Assembly: GCF_014490665.1 (NCBI RefSeq)
Contig: NZ_CP061038.1
Span: 2,542,001 to 2,606,000, forward strand
Reading direction: 5' to 3'
Origin: Sphingomonas alpina
GTDB lineage: Bacteria > Pseudomonadota > Alphaproteobacteria > Sphingomonadales > Sphingomonadaceae
DNA length: 64,000 nt
This document shows positions 24,741 to 33,206 of the stretch, one piece after another; position 1 is the first letter of the stretch; every line of letters starts with the position of its first letter. The notes beneath the pieces were generated by a model. It did not search any database. It saw only the letters and a program-made list of their open reading frames with translations, and was not told the origin of the DNA. The position numbers and the translations under genes are program-made.

Positions 24741-26393
24741 TCAGTTCGCCCAGTAGACATACTCCTGGCCTCGCCTCCACGGTGCGTTGATCGGCACGTC
24801 GATCCGCACCGGCCCCTCGATCAATCCCGGCCAGAGCGGCTTTGCCATCCCGGCATTGTGCCGCTCGATCATCGCGCGCAGCGCCGCGACGCGCTGCGGC
24901 TCGCGCGCGGCGAGGTCGACCTGTTCGGTCGGATCGGTGGCGAGGTCGAACAGCCAGGCTTTGTCCGGCCGCTTCGACACCTGCAGCTTCCAGTCGCCCT
25001 GCCGCACCGCGCGGTAATCGCCCGACCGCCAGAACAAGGCATCGCGCTTCGGTGGCGGGCCGAGCAGATCGAAGCCGTCCATCGGCCGGTCGCTCGGCAC
25101 CTTTGCTCCGGCCGCAGCCGCGATCGTCGCGAAGATGTCGAGATGGTCCGCGATCACCGGCGTCGTCGCCGGCGCGATATGACCGGGCCAGCGCATCATC
25201 ATCGGGATGCGGATGCCGCCTTCGAAAAAGGTCGCTTTCCACCCGCGATACGGCGCGTTGAGATCGGGAATCCCGGTATACCACGCCCCGCCATTGTCGC
25301 TGGTGAAGATCACCAGCGTATTGTTGTCCAGGTTCAGCGCCTTCAGTTTCGCCATTACGTCACCGATGCGGCGATCCATCTGCCGGATCATCGCGCCATA
25401 GACACGCTGCGTATGGTCCTTGATCTGCGGCAGGGCGTCATAGTCCCGCTTCAGCGCCTGAAGCGGTGTGTGCGGCGCGTTATAGGCGAGGTAGAGGAAG
25501 AAGGGCCGGTTGCGGTTCGCTTCGATCGCCTTCAGCGCATTGTCGGTGAAATAATCGGTGGCATGGCCGACTGGCTTGAAGCGCTGATCGTCGCCCCAAT
25601 AGACCGCATAAGGCAGATTGGGCCACAGGAAGCGATCGATTGGGTCGAAGGGCAGCTTGGCATTCACCACGCCCGGATCGTCCGGGGGCATGTACATGCC
25701 CCCGCCGGCGCGAAAGCCGAGGCTCTCGTCGAAGCCCTGCCCCGTCGGCCGCAGCGCCTTGGCCTCGCCCAGATGCCATTTGCCGATATGCATGGTGTGA
25801 TAACCACGCGCCTTCAGCACTTCGGCGATGGTGATCTCGCTCGTCGGCACGCCCATCTCGGGATAGTCGAGCAGGTCATGGTCGAGTTCGCGGTGATAGA
25901 TGATGGGATAAGGCGACGGCCCGCCCGAATGTGCGAGATTGGCGGCAAAACTCGGCGGCACGGCAGTATATTCGAAGCCGTAGCGCGTCGGATAGCGGCC
26001 CGTCATCAGTGCCGCGCGCGATGGCGAACAGGTCGCATTGGCGGCATAGGCAGTGGTGAAGTTCAGCCCCTGCGCGGCAATCGCGTTGATGTTCGGCGTC
26101 GGCACCGCACCATTGGCGACGCCGCGCCCATACAGGCTGATATCGTTCATGCCGAGATCGTCGGCGAGGATCAGGATGATATTGGGTGGCCGCTTGCCAA
26201 CCGGTGCGACCGCAGGCCCCTGCGCCCACGCCACCGGACGATTGGCGAGGATCGGCTCACGCCACTGGCCGATGATGCCCGGCAGATAGATCTTGTAGTG
26301 CTGGAACAGGGCATAGCCGCCCGCCACGACCAGCGCGGCGATGGCAAGCATCGCGACACCGCGCCTTGCGCGCCGGCTTGCGACTGGCATCAT
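24741..26393 (-). CDS. Type I sulfatase (Cys type), membrane-anchored or secreted
   Basis: A roughly 550-residue arylsulfatase-family protein. An N-terminal hydrophobic segment (VAMLAIAALVVAGGYALF) anchors or exports it. NIILILADDLGMND gives metal-binding Asp78 and Asp79. CSPSRAALMTGR has Cys122, the residue converted to formylglycine. TMHIGKWHLGE and VIFTSDNGGAWYTG complete the active site. It hydrolyses a sulfate ester of unknown origin. A TetR gene is divergent, and a formylglycine-generating-enzyme homologue lies 1.5 kb away on the other strand. ATG 26393 is directly followed by a second ATG. Confidence 0.93.
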   Translation of the reverse strand: MMPVASRRARRGVAMLAIAALVVAGGYALFQHYKIYLPGIIGQWREPILANRPVAWAQGPAVAPVGKRPPNIILILADDLGMNDISLYGRGVANGAVPTPNINAIAAQGLNFTTAYAANATCSPSRAALMTGRYPTRYGFEYTAVPPSFAANLAHSGGPSPYPIIYHRELDHDLLDYPEMGVPTSEITIAEVLKARGYHTMHIGKWHLGEAKALRPTGQGFDESLGFRAGGGMYMPPDDPGVVNAKLPFDPIDRFLWPNLPYAVYWGDDQRFKPVGHATDYFTDNALKAIEANRNRPFFLYLAYNAPHTPLQALKRDYDALPQIKDHTQRVYGAMIRQMDRRIGDVMAKLKALNLDNNTLVIFTSDNGGAWYTGIPDLNAPYRGWKATFFEGGIRIPMMMRWPGHIAPATTPVIADHLDIFATIAAAAGAKVPSDRPMDGFDLLGPPPKRDALFWRSGDYRAVRQGDWKLQVSKRPDKAWLFDLATDPTEQVDLAAREPQRVAALRAMIERHNAGMAKPLWPGLIEGPVRIDVPINAPWRRGQEYVYWAN

Positions 26394-26484
26394 CGTCCCT
26401 CCCCTTCTATGATGCGTCATTGCCACCAATCTATTGGCGCGTATAGTGCCATTTTAACAGCTGGTCCGGAGTTCGATCTTACGC

Positions 26485-27093
26485 ATGGCAACGCCCCCGG
26501 CATCCGGCCCGAAATCCCGATCGCCCGACGGACGCCGCGAGCGCAGCGTGTCGAGCCGCGCAAAGATCGTCGCGGCGATGCTCGACCTGGTCGGCAATGG
26601 CGATGTCCAGCCGAGCGCGGCACGGGTGGCGGAGGCTGCCGGGGTCGGGCTGCGCACCGTCTTCCGGCATTTCGACGATATGGATTCGCTCTACCGTGAA
26701 ATGTCCGAGGCGATCGAGGCACGTGTGCTGCCGGTCATGCTCAGGCCCTTCACCACCAGCAGCTGGCGCGAACAGCTGCGCGAACTGGCAGCGCGGCGCT
26801 GCGAAGTGTATGAGGCAATCCTGCCCTATCGCATCACCGCCAGCCTGAAGCGGTTCCAGTCGGCTTTCCTGATGCAGGATTATCGCCGCATGCTGCGCAT
26901 CGAACGCAGCTCGATCGAGGCGATCCTGCCGCCAGCGCTGCTCGCCGATCCGGTGCAAAGCAACGTCCTGCACATGTCGCTCAGCTTCCAGTGCTGGCGC
27001 GTCCTGCGCCATGACCAGGAGCTTGGCGTGGCGGAGGCACGGGCGGTGTTTCTGCGGCTGGTCGATGCCGTTCTTGAGCAAAGCGACGGTTGA
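26485..27093 (+). CDS. TetR-family regulator
   Basis: A 202-residue regulator with an N-terminal helix-turn-helix (SSRAKIVAAMLDLVGNGDVQPSAARVAEAAGVGLRTVFRHFDDMDSLYREM, residues about 22-75). A variable ligand-binding domain ends LVDAVLEQSDG. It is divergent from the sulfatase gene with about 90 bp between, so it probably represses that gene. The downstream genes on its own strand follow after 27 bp. Confidence 0.9.
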   Translation: MATPPASGPKSRSPDGRRERSVSSRAKIVAAMLDLVGNGDVQPSAARVAEAAGVGLRTVFRHFDDMDSLYREMSEAIEARVLPVMLRPFTTSSWREQLRELAARRCEVYEAILPYRITASLKRFQSAFLMQDYRRMLRIERSSIEAILPPALLADPVQSNVLHMSLSFQCWRVLRHDQELGVAEARAVFLRLVDAVLEQSDG

Positions 27094-27120
27094 TCCGCGC
27101 GACCCCGGGGAGGCAAGACG

Positions 27121-27897
27121 ATGGACGTCCGGTTCTGCGGCGATGAAGAGCGCGCCAACCCGTCGGGCGGGCTGTGCGACGAATATCGGCTGAGCGGGAT
27201 CACCGTTTTCGCCGAGCTGGTTGCCGCGTATCGGCGGATCGCCGCCGATCATCCCGGGTTCCGGCCATTGCTGACGCTCGATGACTTTCCCCAGGCCAGC
27301 TACACCTCGGGCCATATCAGCGATGTCCTCAATCTCGACGATACGAGCGGCGCCGATCTCAGCAACCTGCCGCCGGAGCGCTTCGAGAATGGCGAGCATC
27401 TGGGCTACCTCACTACCAAGGCCGAATTCCCGATCCGCGCGCGCAACTTTGCGAGAATGGTGGCCGATGCATCGTTCACCGATGCCTGCGGTCATGGCCT
27501 CACGCTCGATGAGGAAGGCTGGGCGGAGTGGATCGAATACCAGGGAGATCCCGTATCGCTGCTCGATCAGCCATTGTCGGCAATGCTCGTGCCGGCCGAG
27601 CAGGGCCATGACGCGCTTGCCGCTTTTCCCAATGGCTATTTCGTGTGCGATCTCCGTCCCGCCTTGACCACGGCCGTCGCGCGGCATTTCACCCAAGTTC
27701 ATGGCTATGAGCTGATCGGCATCGGCGCCTCCTATCTCGGGCTGTTGCGGGCAGTGCCGCCCGATGCGGCGACGATCGGACCGATCGCAGCCGATTTCTG
27801 TGCCCTGTACAATATGAGTGGACAGATCGAGCGGCTGAACGAGGTGATGCGGGCGATCGTCGGGCGCTCACATCTCTGGCTGCGCTATACCGAGTGA
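27121..27897 (+). CDS. Unknown protein coupled to the FGE homologue
   Basis: A 258-residue cytosolic protein without signal peptide. Segments: GGLCDEYRLSGITVFAELVAAYRRI, YTSGHISDVLNLDDTSGADLSNLPPERF, FPNGYFVCDLRPALTTAVARHF and YELIGIGASYLGLLRAV. I do not recognise the family. Its TGA overlaps the GTG of the following sulfatase-modifying-enzyme homologue (GTGA), implying co-translation. It lies between the TetR gene and that enzyme. A role connected with the sulfatase or its substrate is possible by context only. Confidence 0.7.
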   Translation: MDVRFCGDEERANPSGGLCDEYRLSGITVFAELVAAYRRIAADHPGFRPLLTLDDFPQASYTSGHISDVLNLDDTSGADLSNLPPERFENGEHLGYLTTKAEFPIRARNFARMVADASFTDACGHGLTLDEEGWAEWIEYQGDPVSLLDQPLSAMLVPAEQGHDALAAFPNGYFVCDLRPALTTAVARHFTQVHGYELIGIGASYLGLLRAVPPDAATIGPIAADFCALYNMSGQIERLNEVMRAIVGRSHLWLRYTE

Positions 27898-28814
27898 CCC
27901 TCGCCCCCCTATCGTTCCGGCTCGTCGTGGCGCTGGCGATCCTGTCGCTCGCCGCATGCGGCCGAGCGCCCGATACCGCCGAGCCCGCCCGCTGCGCCGA
28001 CCCTGCCCCATCGATTCGCTGGATCCCCGGCGGCAACTTCATCATGGGCGAAGATCCCTATTATCCCGAGGAAGGCCCGGCGCGGACAATCGCGATCAAG
28101 GGCTTCTGGATCGATACGCATGAATTGACCAATGCCGAGTTCGCGGCTTTCGTGAAGGCGACCGGATACCGCACGCTTGCCGAACGCAACCCGCCCGTGC
28201 TGCCCGATGCGCCGCCCGACATGCGCGTACCCGGGTCTGCGGTATTTACCGTGCCCTCGCAGGACGATCCGCGCTGGTGGCGCTGGGCGGTCGGTGCGCA
28301 GTGGCGGCACCCGTCCGGGCCGAAAGAGTCGATCGCCGGTCATGAGGCCGACCCCGTCGTGCAGATCGCCTATGACGATGCCGTCGCCTATGCGCGTTGG
28401 GCGGGGAAGGAACTGCCAACCGAAGAGCAATGGGAATATGCCGCACGTGGCGGGCAAAGCGCGCTGCCCGAACCGGTCGCCGCCGACGGCAAGCCCACCG
28501 CCAATTATTATCAGGGAGTCTTCCCGCAGCGCGACCTCGGCACGGACGGGTACAAGGGCCGCGCGCCGGTCGGCTGCTTCCCGGCCAATGGCTATGGCCT
28601 GCACGACATGATCGGCAATGTCTGGGAATGGACCAGCAACGCTGCCGGCCCGGCGCCCGACATGCATGTCATCAAGGGTGGTTCCTATCTCTGCGCCGGC
28701 AATTACTGCGCGCGCTATCGCCCCGCCGCGCGGCAATTCCAGGAACGCGGGCTCGGCACCGACCATATCGGTTTCCGCCTGGTCGATAACCGCAAGCCGC
28801 CACCGAACCGTTGA
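27894..28814 (+). CDS. Formylglycine-generating-enzyme family lipoprotein
   Basis: A 306-residue SUMF1/FGE-domain protein. A lipoprotein signal ([13 protein letters not shown], lipid Cys22) precedes [57 protein letters not shown] and [19 protein letters not shown] follow. Cys267 and Cys272 have the spacing of the catalytic pair of true FGE, so it is probably able to oxidise the sulfatase cysteine to formylglycine. Many FGE-fold homologues lack this pair. Location outside the cytoplasm is unusual for bacterial FGE. Context with the neighbouring sulfatase supports the role. Confidence 0.88.
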   Translation: MTLAPLSFRLVVALAILSLAACGRAPDTAEPARCADPAPSIRWIPGGNFIMGEDPYYPEEGPARTIAIKGFWIDTHELTNAEFAAFVKATGYRTLAERNPPVLPDAPPDMRVPGSAVFTVPSQDDPRWWRWAVGAQWRHPSGPKESIAGHEADPVVQIAYDDAVAYARWAGKELPTEEQWEYAARGGQSALPEPVAADGKPTANYYQGVFPQRDLGTDGYKGRAPVGCFPANGYGLHDMIGNVWEWTSNAAGPAPDMHVIKGGSYLCAGNYCARYRPAARQFQERGLGTDHIGFRLVDNRKPPPNR

Positions 28815-28866
28815 CGCCTTCTTGAACATATGGCATCTACAATGCCAATATATCGAGGAGAGCGAC

Positions 28867-29829
28867 GTGCTGGTATTGAGAACGCCCGACGAGCGCTTTG
28901 CCGACCTGCCGGATTATTCCTTCGCACCGCATTACCGGACCGTGGTCGATGCGGACGGCACGGCACTGCGCCTCCATTATGTCGATGAAGGCCCCGCCGA
29001 CGCTGCTCCTGTCCTGCTGATGCATGGTGAGCCGAGCTGGTCCTATCTCTACCGCAAATTCGTGCCCACGCTCGCCGCGAAGGGCCACCGTGTCATTGCG
29101 CCCGACCTGATCGGCTTTGGCAAGTCCGACAAGCCGGTCGCGCTCAGCGACTATAGCTATGAACGCCATGTCGCCTGGATGAGCGCCTGGCTCCAGGCGC
29201 TCGACCTGACCGACATCACCCTGTTCTGCCAGGACTGGGGCGGGCTGATCGGGCTCAGGCTGGTCGCCGCCTTTCCCGACCGCTTCGCACGGGTGATCGT
29301 CGGCAATACCGGCCTGCCCACCGGCTCGGGCTTTTCCGACGCGTTCGAGGCGTGGCGCCAGTTCAGCCAGAAGGTCGACCCCTTCCCTACGGGCTTTATC
29401 GTCAATGGCGGCGTGGTGCGGAACCTGAGCGCCGCCGAGATGGCCGCCTATGACGCGCCCTATCCGGACGAGAGCTACAAGGCCGGCGCGCGCATCTTCC
29501 CGACGCTGGTGCCGATCCAGCCCGACCAGGCATCGGTCCCGGAAAACCTCGCCGCATGGGGGGCGCTGGAACAGTTCGACAAGCCGGTCCTCACCTGTTT
29601 CAGCGACAAGGATCCGGTGACGGCGGGCGGCGCCCGGCCCTTTCTGCAACGCGTACCCGGGACCAAAGGCCAGCCGCATGTGACGATCGAGAATGCCGGC
29701 CATTTCCTGCAGGAGGACGCACCCGAGCAATTGTGCGCGATCATCGACTCCTTCGTTCGCGCCGATGGTCAGGCGATGAGCTCTGAAGCCGGGCAACCCT
29801 ATCTCAAGAGGCAAGGCGCCGCGCTGTGA
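28867..29829 (+). CDS. Haloalkane dehalogenase-like alpha/beta hydrolase
   Basis: A 320-residue hydrolase starting at GTG with GAGGAG upstream. [15 protein letters not shown] contains the oxyanion HGEP motif of haloalkane dehalogenases, with Trp58 where the second halide-binding Trp or Asn region lies. [12 protein letters not shown] gives nucleophile Asp123 followed by Trp124. CFSDKDPVT gives the acid Asp (247 or 249), and NAGHFLQED gives His279. This pattern fits subfamily HLD-I (DhlA/DhmA-like), which cleaves carbon-halogen bonds; epoxide hydrolase is less likely because of QDWGG. The stop overlaps the next gene. Confidence 0.88.
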   Translation: MLVLRTPDERFADLPDYSFAPHYRTVVDADGTALRLHYVDEGPADAAPVLLMHGEPSWSYLYRKFVPTLAAKGHRVIAPDLIGFGKSDKPVALSDYSYERHVAWMSAWLQALDLTDITLFCQDWGGLIGLRLVAAFPDRFARVIVGNTGLPTGSGFSDAFEAWRQFSQKVDPFPTGFIVNGGVVRNLSAAEMAAYDAPYPDESYKAGARIFPTLVPIQPDQASVPENLAAWGALEQFDKPVLTCFSDKDPVTAGGARPFLQRVPGTKGQPHVTIENAGHFLQEDAPEQLCAIIDSFVRADGQAMSSEAGQPYLKRQGAAL

Positions 29830-30488
29830 CGCTTGGCTACGATCTCTACTGGTCGTTCCGTTCTCCTTACTCCTATCTGGTCACACGGCGGCTGGTCGAA
29901 CTGGAGCGCGACTACGACGTCACCTGTACCGTCCGCCCGGTCTATCCGATCGCTGTCCGCCAGCCGGACTTCTTCGCCAAATCCGATCCGCTGTGGTTCA
30001 GCTATTTCATGCTCGACATGCGGCGCAGCGCCGAGTTCGCCGGCCTGCCGATCCGCTGGCCGGTGCCCGATCCAGTGCTGATGGACCCGGTGACGCGCAC
30101 CTATCCAAAGGAGCAGCCGCATATCCACCGCCTCACCCGGCTCGGCCAGGCGGCAGCCGAACGCGGCCATGGCCTGCGCTTCATCGACGAGGTCAGCCGG
30201 ATCATCTGGGACGGCACGACCGACAATTGGCATCAGGGCGATCATCTCGCCCGCGCTGTCGGCCGGGCCGGGCTCGACCTGGCCGAGTTGGACGCCGCGA
30301 TCGCCGCCGACCCGGATCGCTTCGACCGCACGATCGAAGCGTCGCAGGACGCGCAACGCGCCGGCGGCCATTACGGCGTGCCGCTGATGCTGTTCGACGG
30401 CGAGCCGTTCTTCGGCCAGGATCGCTTCGACCAGTTGACATGGCGCATGGCACAGAAAGGCCTGATGCACCGTCAAGGCAAGCGGTGA
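29826..30488 (+). CDS. 2-hydroxychromene-2-carboxylate isomerase/kappa-GST-like protein
   Basis: A 220-residue DsbA-fold protein. The N-terminal [19 protein letters not shown] has the SPYSY motif with the active-site serine of HCCA isomerases and kappa-class glutathione transferases instead of a CxxC. The C-terminal [23 protein letters not shown] carries the cis-proline loop and the family FFGQDR motif. Such enzymes isomerise glutathione adducts in aromatic degradation. It starts with GTG overlapping the dehalogenase stop, which suggests a small catabolic unit. Confidence 0.85.
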   Translation: MTLGYDLYWSFRSPYSYLVTRRLVELERDYDVTCTVRPVYPIAVRQPDFFAKSDPLWFSYFMLDMRRSAEFAGLPIRWPVPDPVLMDPVTRTYPKEQPHIHRLTRLGQAAAERGHGLRFIDEVSRIIWDGTTDNWHQGDHLARAVGRAGLDLAELDAAIAADPDRFDRTIEASQDAQRAGGHYGVPLMLFDGEPFFGQDRFDQLTWRMAQKGLMHRQGKR

Positions 30489-30558
30489 AAAGCTGAGGCA
30501 GCCACACATTCAAGGCGCCCTCTTCCGATGCCGGCTCACCGGAAGGGACCATCCCGCA

Positions 30559-32448
30559 TCAGTTGCCCGTAGTGCAGGTCTCGTCGGTGCCGCAGATGTC
30601 CTGCTTGCCGACCGTCACCGCCGCACCCGACGCGCTGAGGTCAGGGATCTGCGCCGGCAGCATTACCACCCTAAGCGCCTGGAGTTCCCCGATCGAATCC
30701 GACAGCCGGGTCACGATCATGAATGTGCCGCCCTGCAAGTGCAGGTCATAATTCGCCCCGCCGGTCAGCGTGCCGATCAGGATTGCATAATTGCCCGGTA
30801 GCTCACCCGCCGCACGCCCCAACGCGCCGGTAAGCGAGTCACCCGTCACCAGTGATCCGCCGCTGATCGTAAAGGTCAGCGCCGGATCGGGAGTACCCTG
30901 ATCCTTGGTGATATCGTCAGGCCGGATATCAACCTGACGCCGTGAGATGGTACCAAGCACACTTGCCGGCACAGTCAGCGTGTAATTGCCCGCATCCCCA
31001 CCGGTCAGCGTAGTTCCGCTGACCGCGACGGCCTTGCCCGCTCCGGCATTCTTGTCGGCAAACGAAAATACGGTGCCGACCGTACCGACACTGTCCCCGG
31101 CGATGACGCCGTTGAGCGTCGTGGTACCTGTGGCGGAGGTGGTGCCGTCATAGGCCCGGTCAGCGACCGTTACCGTCGCGGTAATCGCCTTTTTGAGGAT
31201 GTCCGCCAGTGCACTCGACGGTAGTGCAAGTGTATAATTGCCCCCATCAGCCCCGATGAGTGCGGTACCGCTTATCGTCACGGCCTTGCCAGTCCCCGCA
31301 TTCTTGTCGGCGAACGAGAGGAGCGTCCCGTTGGTACCGACCGCGTCACCCGCAACGAGGTCGTTCAGCGTCACCATACCGGTCGCGCTGGTCGTGCCGT
31401 CATAGGCCTTGCTGTCAACCGCGACGTTGCCGGTGATCGACTTCTTGAAGATGTCGGCGAGCATGGTCGAGGGGATCGCCAAGGTGTAGTTTTGCGCGTC
31501 GTCCCCGCTCAGGGTCGTCCCGGTGATGCTCACCGTCTTGCCCGCGCCGGCATTCTTGTCGGCAAAGGTGAAGACGGTGCCGGTCGCGCTAACTGTGTCG
31601 CCAGCGACCACACCATTGAGCGCCACGCTACCCGTCCCATTGGTCGTCCCGTCATAGGTCTTGCTATCGACGGCAGCAGTACCGCTGATCGCCTTTTTGA
31701 GGATATCGGCGAGCGCGGAAGTGGTAATTGTGAGCGTATAATTGCCCGCATCGCCGCCGGTCAGCGTCGTGCCGCTGACGGTGACGGTCTTGCCAGTGCC
31801 AGCTTTCTTGTCGTCAAAGGTCAGGACCGTGCCGGCAGTGCCGACCGCGTCACCGCCGACCACGCCGTCCAGCGCGACCGTACCGGTGGCATTGGTGATG
31901 CCGTCATAGGTCTTGCTGTTGACGGTGACCGAACCGGTGATCGCCTTTCTGAAGATATCGGCGAGCGCGCTCGCGGGGAGCGTCATGGTATAATTGCCCG
32001 CATCCGCGCCGGTCAGCGTGGTGCCGGTAATCGCCACGGTCTTGCCCGTGCCGGCATTCTTGTCGGCGAAAGTGATGATTGTGCCCGTCGTCCCGATTGC
32101 ATCGCCGCTGACAACGCCGTTCAGCGTCACGGTCCCCGTTCCCGCAGCGATGCCATCATAGGTCTTGGAATTGACGATCACGGTTCCGGCAAGCGCTTTC
32201 TGGAAGATATCGGCGAGAGCGCTGGCCGGGATGGTGAAGGTATAATTCCCCGCATCCGCGCCAGTCAGCGCGGTGCCCGACACAGTCAGTGTCTTGCCGG
32301 CCCCCGCATTCTTGTCCGCGAACGCGAAGGCGGTGCCGGTGGTGCCGACATGGTCGCCGCTCACCACGCCGCCAAGTGAAACGGTGCCAGTTCCAGCCTG
32401 GGTCCCGTCATAGGTTTTCGAATTTGCAGTGACGGTGCCGGTCAGGGC
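30559..32448 (-). CDS. Two-partner secretion exoprotein, C-terminal segment (YDG repeats 4-9 and tail)
   Basis: This is the third reading-frame segment of one broken gene that begins at 36106. The frame is open from the codon at 32448, where the preceding segment loses register. It contains the rest of repeat 4 and repeats 5-9 of an 84-residue module (KAITG..V.SKTYDG...G.GTVALNGVVAGD..GTTGT...FADKNAG.GK). A related MBG-type unit follows (VDIRPDDITKDQGTPDPALTFTISGGSLVTGD) and then a tail with a CGTDETC cysteine pair. Such repeats are beta-rich stalks of surface adhesins. Confidence 0.85.
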   Translation of the reverse strand, partial: ALTGTVTANSKTYDGTQAGTGTVSLGGVVSGDHVGTTGTAFAFADKNAGAGKTLTVSGTALTGADAGNYTFTIPASALADIFQKALAGTVIVNSKTYDGIAAGTGTVTLNGVVSGDAIGTTGTIITFADKNAGTGKTVAITGTTLTGADAGNYTMTLPASALADIFRKAITGSVTVNSKTYDGITNATGTVALDGVVGGDAVGTAGTVLTFDDKKAGTGKTVTVSGTTLTGGDAGNYTLTITTSALADILKKAISGTAAVDSKTYDGTTNGTGSVALNGVVAGDTVSATGTVFTFADKNAGAGKTVSITGTTLSGDDAQNYTLAIPSTMLADIFKKSITGNVAVDSKAYDGTTSATGMVTLNDLVAGDAVGTNGTLLSFADKNAGTGKAVTISGTALIGADGGNYTLALPSSALADILKKAITATVTVADRAYDGTTSATGTTTLNGVIAGDSVGTVGTVFSFADKNAGAGKAVAVSGTTLTGGDAGNYTLTVPASVLGTISRRQVDIRPDDITKDQGTPDPALTFTISGGSLVTGDSLTGALGRAAGELPGNYAILIGTLTGGANYDLHLQGGTFMIVTRLSDSIGELQALRVVMLPAQIPDLSASGAAVTVGKQDICGTDETCTTGN

Positions 32449-33206
32449 TTTTTGAGGATATCGGCAAATGCCGAGGTCGGGATGGTCAGTGTGTAATTGC
32501 CCGCATCACCACCGGTCAGCGTCGTACCGCTCACGTTGACAGTCTTGCCGGTGCCGGCGTTCTTGTCCGCGAAGGCCATGGCTGTGCCAGAGGTGCCGAC
32601 CGCATCACCCGCAACGACGCCGTTCAGCGTCACCACACCGGTCGCGCTGGTTGTGCCGTCATAGGTTTTGCCGTTGACGCTGATCGAGCCGGCGATCGCC
32701 TTTTTAAAGATATCGGCCAGCGCGCTCGCCGGGAGGGTGAGCGTATAATTGGCTGCATCGGGTCCGCTCAATGTGGTCCCGCTGACGTTGACGGTTTTGC
32801 CGGTAGCGGCATTTTTATTTGCGAAACTGAACATTGTGCCGGTGGTGCCGACATCGTCGCCAGACACCACGCCATTGAGAACGATAGCGCCGGTTCCGGT
32901 GACCGTGCCGTCATAAACCTTGTTGTTAGCAGTGATGGTACCGGTGAGCGCTTTCTGCAGGATGTCCGCCAATACGGTTGTTGGAAACGTGAGGGCATAA
33001 TTTCCCGAATCGTCGCCGGTCAGTTGGGTCCCTGAGACAGTGACCGTCTTGCCTATTCCCGCATTCTTGTTGGCGAAAGTGAAGACTGTGCCTGTCGTCC
33101 CGACGCCATCGCCACTAAGCACGCCATTGAGTGCAACCGTGCCACTTCCCGTGGCGGCCCCGTCATAGATCTTGCTGTTGGCGGTGACTGTGCCGGTAAT
33201 CGCCTT
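30940..33206 (-). repeat. Nine tandem 252-bp coding repeats (YDG modules)
   Basis: The conserved GTCATA stretch (complement of the TATGAC in TYDG codons) recurs at 31147, 31399, 31651, 31903, 32155 (variant), 32407, 32658, 32910 and 33162. Every step is 252 bp except 32407 to 32658, which is 251. Copies differ at many silent and some replacement sites, so the array is old rather than a recent duplication, yet its length is uniform. Confidence 0.92.

Noticed and set aside
30523..30546. Hairpin CTTCCG..CGGAAG as a terminator between convergent genes
   Set aside because: The stem is short, and no T run follows on either strand.
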